Source of the DNA: Pseudomonas protegens
Lineage (GTDB): Bacteria; Pseudomonadota; Gammaproteobacteria; Pseudomonadales; Pseudomonadaceae
DNA length: 64,000 nt
Assembly: GCF_003363755.1 (NCBI RefSeq)
Contig: NZ_CP031396.1
Location: 4,620,501-4,684,500, forward strand
Direction of reading: 5' to 3'
Under the pieces are notes generated by a model. It saw only the letters and a list, made by a program, of their open reading frames with translations, searched no databases and was not told where the DNA came from. Positions 42,203-51,326 of this stretch are shown piece after piece (position 1 is the stretch's first letter; each line of letters starts with the position of its first letter). The translations under genes and the position numbers were made by a program.

Positions 42203-43768
42203 TCAGAACTGGAAGTAAAGGAACGGCGAGAAGCTTTGCGCCGAGAGTTTGAGAATCGAGGCGATGAACAGCAGCAGCACCAGGGCGCGCATCACGTAGC
42301 GCGACCAGTCGGCGCTCCAGTAGGCCGGTTGCACCTGGGCCTCGGTGCCGACGATGTAGCCGGGCTGGTGAATGCTGCCGGGAGTGTCCCCGGGGACTGC
42401 CTTGATCAGGCCGGGCTGGGCGCTGGCCGGGCCGTCGGCGGGGCTAGCGACGTCGGGCTTGGCCTTGACCGGTGCCGGGTTGCGGTACAGGTCACGCAGG
42501 CCGAAGAACGCCAGGGTGGCGTAGGCCAGGATCAGGGTCGCCACTTGCAGGCCGGTGAGGCTGGCGCGATTGAGTTCCGACAGCGACCAGTCGCCAAAGC
42601 TGAACATGGCGCCGTACATGCGCCCGGCCACGTGCAGGTTCTCGGCACGGAAGATCACCCAGCCCATCACCACCAGCAGGAAGGTCAGGGCCCAGCGCAC
42701 CGGGTTCAGGCTGCGTGGGGTGGTGTTGATGCCCAGGGCCTTTTCGATGGCCAGCCACATGCCGTGCCAGGCGCCCCAGACGATGTAGGTGATGTTCGCA
42801 CCGTGCCACAGGCCGCCCAGGAGCATGGTCAGGAACAGGTTGCGGTAAGTCATCAGCGTGCCTTTGCGGTTGCCGCCCAGGGTGATGTACAGGTAGTCCC
42901 GCAGCCAGGTGGACAGGCTGATGTGCCAGCGCCGCCAGAACTCGGTGATCGACTGGCTGATGTAGGGCTGCTTGAAGTTTTCCATGAAGCGAAAACCCAT
43001 CATCAAGCCCAGGCCGATGGCCATGTCGCTGTAGCCGGAGAAGTCGAAATACAGCTGCGCGGTGTAGGCCAGGGCGCCGAGCCAGGCATCGCCCGTGGTG
43101 GGGTTTTGCAGGGCGAAGCAGTGGTCGGCGACCACCGCCAGGGTGTCGGCGATGAACACTTTCTTGATGAAGCCCTGCATGAAGCGAGTGCAGCCTTCGG
43201 AGAACTTGTCCAGGGTGTGGGTGCGATTGTTGAACTGGTCCGCCAGGTCGCGAAAGCGCAGCACGGGGCCGGCGATCAGGTGCGGGAAGATCGCCACGAA
43301 CGCCGCGAAGTCGATGAGGTTGCGGGTGGCCGGGGTGTCGCCGCGGTAGACGTCGATGATGTAGCTGATGGACTCGAAGATGTAGAACGAGATGCCGATC
43401 GGCAGCAGGATGTGGGTCAGGATGAACGGTTCCAGACCGTAGGAGGTCATGATCGCGTTGATGCTGTCCACGCCGAAGTTGGCGTACTTGAAGTAGCCGA
43501 GGATGCACAGGTCGACGCCGACGCCGAGCAGCAGCCAGCGTTGGGCCGGCTTGGTGCGGACCCCGGCGGCGCCGACTTTCAGGCCGATCCAGTAGTTCCA
43601 CAGGGTGACCCCGGCGAACAGCGCCAGGAAGTCCACGCGCCACCAGGCATAGAACACGTAGCTGGCGATCAGCAGCAGCAGGTTGCGATAGCGTTGCCCG
43701 CTCAAGTAGTACAAGCCGAGAAAGATCGGCAGGAACAGGAACAGGAACACATTGGACGAGAAAACCAT
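42203..43768 (-). CDS. algI: AlgI, membrane-bound O-acyltransferase (MBOAT)
   Basis: A 521-residue polytopic inner-membrane protein that moves acetyl groups across the membrane for alginate acetylation. MBOAT features include the active-site histidine H322 in LGGLWHGANITYIVWG and the region FWRRWHISLSTWLRDYLYI. ATG 43768 has GGAGA 8 bases upstream and gives the same N-terminus and length as P. aeruginosa AlgI. The upstream ATG eight codons earlier is rejected. A REPIN separates it from algL. Confidence 0.97.
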   Translation of the reverse strand: MVFSSNVFLFLFLPIFLGLYYLSGQRYRNLLLLIASYVFYAWWRVDFLALFAGVTLWNYWIGLKVGAAGVRTKPAQRWLLLGVGVDLCILGYFKYANFGVDSINAIMTSYGLEPFILTHILLPIGISFYIFESISYIIDVYRGDTPATRNLIDFAAFVAIFPHLIAGPVLRFRDLADQFNNRTHTLDKFSEGCTRFMQGFIKKVFIADTLAVVADHCFALQNPTTGDAWLGALAYTAQLYFDFSGYSDMAIGLGLMMGFRFMENFKQPYISQSITEFWRRWHISLSTWLRDYLYITLGGNRKGTLMTYRNLFLTMLLGGLWHGANITYIVWGAWHGMWLAIEKALGINTTPRSLNPVRWALTFLLVVMGWVIFRAENLHVAGRMYGAMFSFGDWSLSELNRASLTGLQVATLILAYATLAFFGLRDLYRNPAPVKAKPDVASPADGPASAQPGLIKAVPGDTPGSIHQPGYIVGTEAQVQPAYWSADWSRYVMRALVLLLFIASILKLSAQSFSPFLYFQF

Positions 43769-43866
43769 CCCGATCTCTCCATGTTTAACCAATAGTCAGA
43801 GGCCGCAGCCCCCCCAAACCCCCCCGTGAAAAACCGCGGGGGCGTATTGCATTCATGACGCTCTCT

Positions 43867-43967
43867 GTCGCCGCTGCCGAGGTACGAGGCTGCGATGGGC
43901 TGCGAAGCGGCCCCCTGGTGGCGGTCCTTTGGACCGCGTCGCAGCCTCGTGCCTCGGCAGCGGCTAC
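43867..43967 (+). repeat. REPIN between algL and algI
   Basis: GTCGCCGCTGCCGAGGTACG at the left (one change in the first bases) pairs with GTGCCTCGGCAGCGGCTAC at the right. It occupies half of the 210-base gap and ends 12 bases from the algL stop. Confidence 0.88.
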
Positions 43968-43978
43968 AGGTGTTGCTG

Positions 43979-45103
43979 TTACGGGCCCTTGCTGCCTTTT
44001 TCGTGGGTCGGGTCGTAGACCTTGGTCAGGTCGCCGCCCAGGCGGAAGGTCTTGAACGGCTGCATCTTGTGCTTGCGTTCCAGCACATCCGGGGCGCAGG
44101 TGTAGAGGCTGCAGTAGGGTTCCAGCCAGGCGAATTTGGAGTCGACCTTGAGGTCGGTCATGTCCTGGGCCTTGCCGTTTTTCTGCTCGAAGGTGTCCGG
44201 GTCTTTCACCCCAGCCAGCACTCGCTCGCCCAGGCGCTTGAGCGCACCGTTGTTTTCCTGGCGCAGGTCGACGCCGTTGACCTGGGCGAAGCTGGCGATC
44301 ATCGCCAGCGGCGGCAAGGCGTAGTTGTGGTACGCCAGGGCCCGTTGCTGGCGCTTGAGTTCGTTGGGCAAAAAGCCGTCGGCGTCGACCTGGTGGGCGC
44401 CGACCTTGTATTCCTTCACGGCCCAGTCGAACAGGTCGCGGCGGTTGGTGGCCACGGCGGTGGCCATCACCGACCAGGCGGCCCAGTAGGAGTGGTTGTT
44501 GGTCTTGTCCAGGGGCAGGTTGTCCCAGTCGCTGACTACCTGGTCGGCCATCTTGCTGAACCAGGCCTCGATCTTCTGCGCCTGTTCCTGGTGGCTGGCC
44601 AGGGGGTGGGAGTCGGAGAACTTCAGCCGCAGGTAGGCCGAGGCCATGCTGCCCAGGGCCCATTTGCGCATGGACTTGCCGGTGTGGTTGAAGTCCTTGG
44701 ACATCAGCGCGTCGGCCTGGGCCCAGGCGCTGAGCCAGGCGAGGGTGCAGTCCAGTTGCTCCGGGCGGCCGTCGCGCATGAACTGCATGACCCGCTTGCT
44801 GGTGCCGCGCTCGATCTTGGTGATGTCCGCGGTGGTGTCGCGAAAGGCCTGTTCGGACTGCACGTTGAGGGTGGCCCGGGCCTTGTCCGAGCCTTCGTAC
44901 TTGCTGCGAAACTGCAGGGCGCCGGTGTAGGGCGCGGGCATGGCGTCGCAGCCGTCGCTGTCGTCACCGCTCTTGAACTTGTCCACCGGGGCGTAATAGC
45001 CCTGGGGCGGACGCAGCGGCGCGGCGGCCTGGGCGCTGCCGGTGAGCATGGCCAGCCCCAGCAGGCTGGGTATCAACAGGCGTTTCAGGTGTGTGCTTTG
45101 CAT
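43979..45103 (-). CDS. algL: AlgL, periplasmic poly(beta-D-mannuronate) lyase
   Basis: A 374-residue PL5 alginate lyase that clears misdirected polymer from the periplasm. The signal peptide ends near GSAQA. The catalytic motif KTNNHSYWAAWSV places N203 and H204 at the active site, and a conserved arginine and tyrosine lie in the C-terminal part. ATG 45103 has GAGG 6 bases upstream and begins 8 bases after the algX stop. An in-frame ATG four codons earlier overlaps that stop, but has no clear ribosome site. Confidence 0.97.
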   Translation of the reverse strand: MQSTHLKRLLIPSLLGLAMLTGSAQAAAPLRPPQGYYAPVDKFKSGDDSDGCDAMPAPYTGALQFRSKYEGSDKARATLNVQSEQAFRDTTADITKIERGTSKRVMQFMRDGRPEQLDCTLAWLSAWAQADALMSKDFNHTGKSMRKWALGSMASAYLRLKFSDSHPLASHQEQAQKIEAWFSKMADQVVSDWDNLPLDKTNNHSYWAAWSVMATAVATNRRDLFDWAVKEYKVGAHQVDADGFLPNELKRQQRALAYHNYALPPLAMIASFAQVNGVDLRQENNGALKRLGERVLAGVKDPDTFEQKNGKAQDMTDLKVDSKFAWLEPYCSLYTCAPDVLERKHKMQPFKTFRLGGDLTKVYDPTHEKGSKGP

Positions 45104-45111
45104 AGGTAACC

Positions 45112-46560
45112 TCATTGCCCGATCTGCGCGGTGCGTTGCTCGGCGCTCGGGAATACGTTGCGTTTGCAAATTTTCGCTTCGACCTTCTGCCCGGCAGTGC
45201 CCGCTTCCGGGCCCTGGATTTCCACCGCCAGCAGGTTCTGCGAGGCCCAGTCTTCGTCAGTGCGCAGTTCGAAGGCGAAGCGCCCGTCGGTGTCGGACGT
45301 TTCCGGTTTTTCGATCTTGATGTCCTCGTGGCGGCCGTTCATGTACCAGAGGGTGGCTTGCAGGGTTTTCACCGAAGGGTCGGCGAAGCGGATGTCGACC
45401 TGATGGCCGCTGTTGCGCAGGTCCAGGTTCTTGCTGTTGACCAGCAATTCGTTCTTGCCCGGCTTGAGGGTGGTGCTGGCGCTCATCTGCGGGTCCTTGC
45501 CTTCGCAGCCGTTGTCCAGCAGGGCCATCATCTGTCGGTAGATGGTTTCCTGGTCCAGGCGGTACAGCGGCGAGAATTCCCAGATCAGGATCTTCGGTGG
45601 GGACTTCTGGAATTCGTCGCTGCCCAGGTACTGCAGCATCGAGCCTTCCAGGCCACCGCCGGGGAAGGCGACGTTGAGAATGTCGGCACCGATGGCCTCT
45701 TCCAGGAAGCCGGCGAAGTTGTAGTTCTTGCCACTGTGGCTGGTGCCCACCAGGGTGATCTGCGGGTTGCCGGAATCACCGAACAGGTCGCCGTCGCCGG
45801 CCTCGCCCTTGGGCTCGGTGGTGAACTGGTCCATGTACTGGATGGCGTAGCTGGTGCCGCACAGCTGCCCGGCCATGTTGTGCAGGGTGCCGGTCTTGCC
45901 CATGCGCCCGGACTTGTGGGTCTCGAATTCGCGCGGGGGAATGTCGGCGAAGGCCGGCAGTTGCTTGACCTTGTCGGCGACGATCTTGGCGGTGCGCTGG
46001 GCGCCGTAAGGGGTCCAGTGCTGGTCGCCGCGGAAGTAGAAGTCGTGGGCCGGCAGGGTCTCGGGCAGTTGTTCGTTGGTCAGCGGCGACAGGTCCGGCA
46101 CCACGTAGCCCATCTGCGCGAAGCGCCCGAGCATGGCCTGGTAGTTGTTCAGGGCCTTGTCGTAGTCGAAGCGGGCTTTCTGTTCCGGGTTGAGCTTGTT
46201 GCGGTTCACCAGGCCGCGGGTCGGCTGGTAGACCAGCACCAGTTCCACGCCCTTGCTCTTGAAGGCTTGGTGCAATTGCTTGAGGCGGCGATAGCCTTGC
46301 GGCGTGGTGTCAAATTCGGTGCGCAGGTCTTCCTGGGTGCGGAACAGCCAGTCGCCCTGGGCTTGCACCAGGGTGGTGAAGTTCTGCTGGTAGCGGGTGG
46401 TGTAGTTCTTCGCATCATGGGCGGCCGGGCACAGGTTGCAGCACGGCTCGGCGGTGAAGTTCGGCGCCTGGGGCTCATCGGCACGGGCGCCGGCACTGGC
46501 GGCGAGAATGCCGGCGGTCAGCGCCGACAGGCTCAACAGTTTGATCAGGTGTGGGGGCAT
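45112..46560 (-). CDS. algX: AlgX, alginate O-acetyltransferase / export scaffold
   Basis: A 482-residue periplasmic protein that acetylates alginate and belongs to the export complex. A signal peptide ends near AGARA. The SGNH-like domain has D179 and H181 in RGDQHWTPYGAQ and S274 in LVGTSHSGKNYNF, matching the P. aeruginosa triad with an offset of five. The C-terminal 120 residues form the carbohydrate-binding module. ATG 46560 has GAGGA 8 bases upstream, and two earlier in-frame starts are rejected. It starts 11 bases after the algG stop. Confidence 0.97.
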   Translation of the reverse strand: MPPHLIKLLSLSALTAGILAASAGARADEPQAPNFTAEPCCNLCPAAHDAKNYTTRYQQNFTTLVQAQGDWLFRTQEDLRTEFDTTPQGYRRLKQLHQAFKSKGVELVLVYQPTRGLVNRNKLNPEQKARFDYDKALNNYQAMLGRFAQMGYVVPDLSPLTNEQLPETLPAHDFYFRGDQHWTPYGAQRTAKIVADKVKQLPAFADIPPREFETHKSGRMGKTGTLHNMAGQLCGTSYAIQYMDQFTTEPKGEAGDGDLFGDSGNPQITLVGTSHSGKNYNFAGFLEEAIGADILNVAFPGGGLEGSMLQYLGSDEFQKSPPKILIWEFSPLYRLDQETIYRQMMALLDNGCEGKDPQMSASTTLKPGKNELLVNSKNLDLRNSGHQVDIRFADPSVKTLQATLWYMNGRHEDIKIEKPETSDTDGRFAFELRTDEDWASQNLLAVEIQGPEAGTAGQKVEAKICKRNVFPSAEQRTAQIGQ

Positions 46561-46571
46561 GACAGTCATCC

Positions 46572-48161
46572 TCAATCGCGCATTTCGGTCTGGCGTTCGA
46601 CAGGGTCGATCAGCACGGCTTTTTGCTGGCGCACCATCAGGTCGAGGATTTCATCCTGGCGTTCGCCAAGGATCCCCGAAAAGCTGATGCCGCTGCTTTT
46701 GGTGGGCGCGAGCATGGACACGCGATACAGCTCCACGCTCAACGGCGAGTCGATGGACAGCGGGCCGCTGCCATTGGCCGCCAGCTCGCCGCCGACCACG
46801 ATCAGCGAAACCTGAGCGTCGAATGGGTCGAGCTTGATGTCGCGGTCGGTGTCGGACAGGTCCTTGATGTGGCCGTAGACGCCGGTCAGGCCGTTGGCCA
46901 TGGCGATGTTTTCGTACAGGCGGATGTTCACGCTGTTGCGAATGCGGATGCCGTGGCGTTTGTTGCTGATCACCTTGTTGCCCCACAGCAGGTTGTCGGC
47001 GCTCTCGTAGAGGGTGATGCCGTCGGTGTGGTTGCGGTAGATCTCGTTGTAGGCGATCAGGTTGTTGACGCTGTTACGGTCGATCACCAGGCCCGAGAGT
47101 TTGTTGTCGTAGCTACGGTTGTTGAAGATGAAGCTGTCGTTCACTTCCCGGGAAATGATGATGCCGTGCTTCTTCTTGGTCCCGTGGACGGTGTTGTCGG
47201 CGATGATCAGACCGTGGGAACGGTCGTGGGGGTCGATGCCGTAGACGATGTTGTCCTTGTAGGTGTTGCCCTTGACCACGAAGTCGCGGGTTTCGTAGCA
47301 GTAGAAGCCGTACCACATGTCCGAGAAATCCGAGCCGATGATCCAGCCGGTGGGTTCATCGCGCTTGAGCACCTTGGCCATGTTCGGCGTGTACTGGGAA
47401 ATACTCACCCCGTAGGACTTGGAGTTGGCGTAGCCGAAGCTGGCCATCTGGCTGTTGACGATGTAAGTCTCGGTGCCGCCCCAGGCCAACAGGAACGGGC
47501 GGAATTCCTTGGGCGAGCGGAAGGTCGCCGGGCCGTTGTCTTTCTCGCGCCAGCCGGTGACCTTGGTGTCGCGCACAAACAGCTGGCCATCGTTGACCAG
47601 GAACGAACCGCCTTCCTGGGACAGGCGCAGCTCCTGGGTCTGTTTGTCGATTTCCAGGATGCCCTTGCGCCCGACCACGATCGGCAGGCGCGCGAGGAAT
47701 ACACCCGGCGCGGTTTCGCTGATGTACTGCTTGGGCAGTTTCTTGGCCAGGTCCTTGAGGTTGATGTAACCGTCGTCGATAAAGATCGCCTGGGGAATGC
47801 CGTGCTGGCGCACCACCCATTCGGCCATCTTGTTGTCACCGCCGATAAAGTCTTTCAGGGCGTCTTCCTGCATCATCCGGCGCACGCTGACCTTGCCAGG
47901 CTGGCTGCGCACGATCTTCGCCGCAACGGCCTCGGCGGTGTAGCCGGAGAGATCGGGCAGGGTCGGCGTGGCCAGGTTCAACGGCTCAGTGGGCGCGCTG
48001 CTGACGGTATAGGTCTTGGCCTGTTGCAGTTCCTTGGCGACGATCGGCGCCTTGGCCGGCTCGGCAGTGGCGAACGCCGAGCTGCTGGCCAGCAACAGAG
48101 CGCCCGCCAACAGGCTGATGGCGCCTTTCGCAGCGGGGCTGTTCATGGGGTAGCAGTTCAT
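46572..48161 (-). CDS. algG: AlgG, mannuronan C-5-epimerase
   Basis: A 529-residue periplasmic right-handed beta-helix enzyme that turns mannuronate to guluronate in the polymer. The signal peptide ends near SSAFA. The active-site motif DPHDRSHG places the catalytic histidine at H312. Repeating coils are visible, for example DNIVYGIDPHDRSHGLIIAD and NNLIAYNEIYRNHTDGITLY. ATG 48161 has GGGAG 8 bases upstream. The algE stop lies 26 bases earlier. Confidence 0.97.
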   Translation of the reverse strand: MNCYPMNSPAAKGAISLLAGALLLASSSAFATAEPAKAPIVAKELQQAKTYTVSSAPTEPLNLATPTLPDLSGYTAEAVAAKIVRSQPGKVSVRRMMQEDALKDFIGGDNKMAEWVVRQHGIPQAIFIDDGYINLKDLAKKLPKQYISETAPGVFLARLPIVVGRKGILEIDKQTQELRLSQEGGSFLVNDGQLFVRDTKVTGWREKDNGPATFRSPKEFRPFLLAWGGTETYIVNSQMASFGYANSKSYGVSISQYTPNMAKVLKRDEPTGWIIGSDFSDMWYGFYCYETRDFVVKGNTYKDNIVYGIDPHDRSHGLIIADNTVHGTKKKHGIIISREVNDSFIFNNRSYDNKLSGLVIDRNSVNNLIAYNEIYRNHTDGITLYESADNLLWGNKVISNKRHGIRIRNSVNIRLYENIAMANGLTGVYGHIKDLSDTDRDIKLDPFDAQVSLIVVGGELAANGSGPLSIDSPLSVELYRVSMLAPTKSSGISFSGILGERQDEILDLMVRQQKAVLIDPVERQTEMRD

Positions 48162-48187
48162 TTCGGGCACTCCCTTCGCGGTTCGCA

Positions 48188-49807
48188 TCAGAAGCGCCAG
48201 ATCACGTCGATAAAGGCGCGGTGCATGTACGAGTCGACGTCTTTGCCATAGGCATCGCCGGGCTTGAACACGCCGCCACGAAAACGCACCAGGGCCGACG
48301 GCTCATCGATGGACTGGCTCAGGGCCGCCGGCAACAGGCCTTGCTTGAAGTACTTGGTGACCACCAGGTCCATTTCCTGCCCCAAGTCTTTCTTGCCGTC
48401 CTGCAGGGGCAGCGCGGTGCTGGAGAGCAGGTTGCCGTTGCCGTCATAGTCGTTGTCCACGGCGTTGATGCCGTTGCTGCCCACCGGCTTGTTGCCGTCC
48501 ACGCGCCAGAACTTGTGGTAGATCAGGCTGGCGTCGTATTCATCGTTGAGCATCCAGGAGCCGAACAGGGTGGCGGTCTGCATGTTGTTCATTTCGCCGC
48601 GATAGGCTTCGCCGAAACGGTGCACGCGGGAGCGGGTGCCGGTGTAGTTGGAGCGGTTGCTTTCCAGGCCGTTCTGCTCGTAGTCGCCGCTGGCGCGGGC
48701 ATAGGCGGCGCCGACTTGCCAGTTGGGGTCCAGGCGCAGGCGTACGCCCAGGTCGGTGGCCCAGCCGTCGAGGTTGTCGCCGCGCTTGGCCTGGGCCGGG
48801 CGGTTGCCATTGGCGTCCAGTGCGTTGACCGTGTCGCGCTCGCCGCGCATGCCGGTCAGGCTGGCCCAGTAGTTGACCGTGTTGGTGTTGCGCCAGTTAT
48901 AGGCGTCGCTGTCGGCGGTGAGGCCGAGCCAGGTGAGGTCGCCGTTCTCTTTCTTGTCCAGGGAATCGGCGGCTTCGCCGGGCACCGGATAGTCGAGCTT
49001 GCCGTCATCGTGAGTGTGATGACCGCGAATCCCCACCCAGTTGCCTGGGGTCCACTGGTAGGCCGCGTCGCCGTAGACGTGCAGGCGGTCCTTGTCCTTG
49101 GGCGCCAGTTCCTTGAGGTCGGTGCGGTATTCGCTGAAGCGCTCGGCGGCGCCAACGTTGGCTCGCAGCAAGGTGGTGTCGAAGGTCCAGTTCAGGGCTT
49201 CGATGTTGGTGTCGCGCCACTGGCCGTCGTCGTTGCGCAGGCGTTGGCGACCCAGTTTCAACTGCTCGCCGGGGTAGGGCGTGAAGCCGCTGTAGCCGAT
49301 CCAGAACTCGCGCAGGGCCAGGTAGTTTTTCTGGGTCTTGCGGTCGTCATTGCTCGACTGCTGGGTACCGTCGGCGTCCGACTGCTGCAGGGTATCGGTT
49401 TCGATGATGTCGGTGGAGGTCACCGCCTGGCCCATGGCGTAGGCGCTCCAGGCACCGCGTTCACCGTAGACCCACGGCCGCAGGTCCAGGCCCAGGCCGT
49501 TGACGTCGCCGCCGCTGAGGGTGCCCAGGTCGCGATCATCTTCGGATTGGCCGGTGATCTTCACTTCCAGGCCGAAGTTCTGGGTATCGGTCATCGCCGC
49601 CAGGGTCGGGTTGGACCCGAGCATGGCAAAACCCAGGGCCATGCCCAGTTTCGACAGGCTGAAGCGCTTGCCTGTAGCTGCTGCCGCAGGCTGCGCCCGG
49701 TCGCGCAGCGGCCGCGATTGGCGGGGGCTGGTGTGGCGAGCGCTTTGCGCTCGATCGCAGCCTGCGGCAGCGGCTACAGGAGGTGTATTGAGTGGGGGGA
49801 GCGTCAT
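48188..49807 (-). CDS. algE: AlgE, outer-membrane alginate export porin, with REPIN-encoded N-terminal extension
   Basis: A 539-residue product: an 18-strand alginate export barrel typical of AlgE (NFGLEVKITGQSEDDRDLGT, LKLGRQRLRNDDGQWRDTNI, NRSNYTGTRSRVHRFGEAYR, ending DVIWRF). P. aeruginosa AlgE has about 490 residues. The start ATG overlaps the algK stop (ATGA) and has GAGGA upstream, so it is well supported. Residues from about 11 to 46 (from VAAAAGCDRAQSARH) are encoded by a REPIN. The recognisable hydrophobic signal (KLGMALGFAMLGSNPTLAA) comes only after them. Either the signal peptide has a long n-region, or translation starts further in. Confidence 0.95.
   Translation of the reverse strand: MTLPPLNTPPVAAAAGCDRAQSARHTSPRQSRPLRDRAQPAAAATGKRFSLSKLGMALGFAMLGSNPTLAAMTDTQNFGLEVKITGQSEDDRDLGTLSGGDVNGLGLDLRPWVYGERGAWSAYAMGQAVTSTDIIETDTLQQSDADGTQQSSNDDRKTQKNYLALREFWIGYSGFTPYPGEQLKLGRQRLRNDDGQWRDTNIEALNWTFDTTLLRANVGAAERFSEYRTDLKELAPKDKDRLHVYGDAAYQWTPGNWVGIRGHHTHDDGKLDYPVPGEAADSLDKKENGDLTWLGLTADSDAYNWRNTNTVNYWASLTGMRGERDTVNALDANGNRPAQAKRGDNLDGWATDLGVRLRLDPNWQVGAAYARASGDYEQNGLESNRSNYTGTRSRVHRFGEAYRGEMNNMQTATLFGSWMLNDEYDASLIYHKFWRVDGNKPVGSNGINAVDNDYDGNGNLLSSTALPLQDGKKDLGQEMDLVVTKYFKQGLLPAALSQSIDEPSALVRFRGGVFKPGDAYGKDVDSYMHRAFIDVIWRF
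49674..49777 (+). repeat. REPIN inside the 5' end of algE
   Basis: GTAGCTGCTGCCGCAGGCTG at the left pairs with GCAGCCTGCGGCAGCGGCTAC-type sequence at the right. Both lie inside the algE reading frame, starting 30 bases after its start codon. The frame stays open across the whole element. Confidence 0.93.
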
Positions 49808-51324
49808 AGGGTTTCCTCGCCGTCTTCTTCTTGCAGGGCGTGCAGTTGCAGCGCGTTCTGGTTCAAGGCCCCACGCACGGCCTGCTCTTGTTGCAGCAGG
49901 CGTTGGGCTTCGGCGCGCTGTGCAGGCGGCAATTGGCTTTCCAGTTGTTGCGCCAGCTCGTTGGCCTGCGGTGTGTCCTGGACCTTCGCCAGTTGGCTGA
50001 AGACGTAGGCGTTGACTGGGTTGGGCTGGGTGCCGCGGCCCTGGGAGAACAACTGGGCAATGGCGAAGTCGGCGCTGTTCTGGCCGTTGCGCGCGGCGGT
50101 CAGCAGGTGGTCCAGGGCCTTTTGTGGGTAGACCTGGCCCAGGTAGCCACGGCGGTAGATCTGGCCGAGGTAGTAGTCGGCAGCCACTTCGCGGCCCACG
50201 GCTTTCTGAAAGTGTGCTTCGGCGACCTTGGCGTCGGCCGGCACCCATTTGCCTTCGTAGTAGAGCTTGCCCAGCAGCAGTTCGGCGCGGGGCTGGTCGG
50301 CGGCGCGGCCGTTGTCCAGGTACTGCATCATCTTGTCGACGTCACCCAGTTCGGGGAAGTCGTAGAGCAGCTGGGCCAGGCTGACCCAGGACGCCGGGTA
50401 ACCCGGAGCGACCTGCTCCAGCAGGGCCTGGGCGGTTTTTTCATCCGGTTTGCCCAGGCTGGCATCGCCCAGCACCCGGGCCACGCTGTCGACGCGCTGG
50501 GCGCTGACCGTGCCACGGCTGTAGCTGGCCTGCAGCTGCTTGAGCAGCTCGGCCTGTTGCTCCGGCTGGCCGCGTTTCTGATAAACGGTGGCCAGTTCCA
50601 CGTAGCAGATGTCGGTGCTGCTGAGTGCGGCCTTGCAGATGCTTTCCACCTCGGCCAGGTGCTGGTCGTAGCTGCCTTGGGTGCGGTACAGCAGCACCTG
50701 GGCCAGGCCGGCTTCCGGGTAACCGGCGCTGCGCCATTGGCTGATCTGCTGCTGGGCGTCGACGTTGGGGAAGCTGTGGGGGTATTGCAGGTACAGCATC
50801 GCCAGGGGAATCAGGGTGTTGCCTTCACCGTTGGCAAAGGCTTTTTTCAACAGGCCTTCGGCTTCGTGCTGCTCGGCCTCGGTGGAACCGGGCTTGGCCA
50901 CCAACAGGCGGCCCAGGCGCGCCTGGGCCCGGGGCGACACATCGGCTGCGGCGCGATAGGTGGCCTCGGCCTGCTTGATCTGCGCCGGGTCGCGGCTGTC
51001 CACCTGGATGTCGGCCAGGCCTACCTGGGCCTCGCTGTAGCCCAGGTCCGCCAGTTGCCGGTAGTTCTGTTCGGCCAGCGCGGTGTCGCCGCGCTTCAGG
51101 GCTTCGTTGGCCAGGCGCTGGTCCGGCAAGCCGGCGCAACCGGCCAGGGCCAGGGCGGCGACCAAGGGCAACACCGAACCCTGTAGCCGCTGCCGCAGGC
51201 TGCGATCGAGCGCGCAGCGCTCGTGCTGGTTGTCGGGGTGCATCGAGTCGACCGGATTGCGTCCACTGCGCGGCTGGGCGCAGCCTGCGGCAGCGGCTAC
51301 AGAGAGCTGGGTAGGCACTGTCAT
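49804..51324 (-). CDS. algK: AlgK, TPR lipoprotein of the alginate secretin complex, with REPIN-encoded N-terminal extension
   Basis: A 506-residue outer-membrane lipoprotein with TPR/SEL1-like repeats (LAEQNYRQLADLGYSEAQVG; LGQIYRRGYLGQVYPQKALD) that localises AlgE and links the complex. P. aeruginosa AlgK has about 475 residues. The lipobox LALAGC lies near residue 58, much later than usual, because residues 9 to about 47 (from VAAAAGCAQPRSGRN) are encoded by a REPIN. The ATG is 2 bases after alg44. Possible later starts (GTG/TTG before LPLVAALALAGC) would give a normal lipoprotein signal and cannot be excluded. Confidence 0.95.
   Translation of the reverse strand: MTVPTQLSVAAAAGCAQPRSGRNPVDSMHPDNQHERCALDRSLRQRLQGSVLPLVAALALAGCAGLPDQRLANEALKRGDTALAEQNYRQLADLGYSEAQVGLADIQVDSRDPAQIKQAEATYRAAADVSPRAQARLGRLLVAKPGSTEAEQHEAEGLLKKAFANGEGNTLIPLAMLYLQYPHSFPNVDAQQQISQWRSAGYPEAGLAQVLLYRTQGSYDQHLAEVESICKAALSSTDICYVELATVYQKRGQPEQQAELLKQLQASYSRGTVSAQRVDSVARVLGDASLGKPDEKTAQALLEQVAPGYPASWVSLAQLLYDFPELGDVDKMMQYLDNGRAADQPRAELLLGKLYYEGKWVPADAKVAEAHFQKAVGREVAADYYLGQIYRRGYLGQVYPQKALDHLLTAARNGQNSADFAIAQLFSQGRGTQPNPVNAYVFSQLAKVQDTPQANELAQQLESQLPPAQRAEAQRLLQQEQAVRGALNQNALQLHALQEEDGEETL
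51183..51300 (+). repeat. REPIN inside the 5' end of algK
   Basis: GTAGCCGCTGCCGCAGGCTG at the left pairs exactly in pattern with GCAGCCTGCGGCAGCGGCTAC-type sequence at the right. It starts 24 bases after the algK start codon and stays open in the algK frame. It uses the same frame (VAAAAGC) as the copies in algE and the EamA gene at their 5' ends. Confidence 0.93.
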
Positions 51325-51326
51325 GG

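Noticed and set aside
42179..43795. Long open frame on the plus strand opposite algI (538 codons), and similar ones opposite algA, algG, algE and alg8
   Set aside because: High-GC codon bias leaves the opposite strand open. The products are rich in Gly, Val, His and Ala without domains, and the minus-strand genes are unmistakable.
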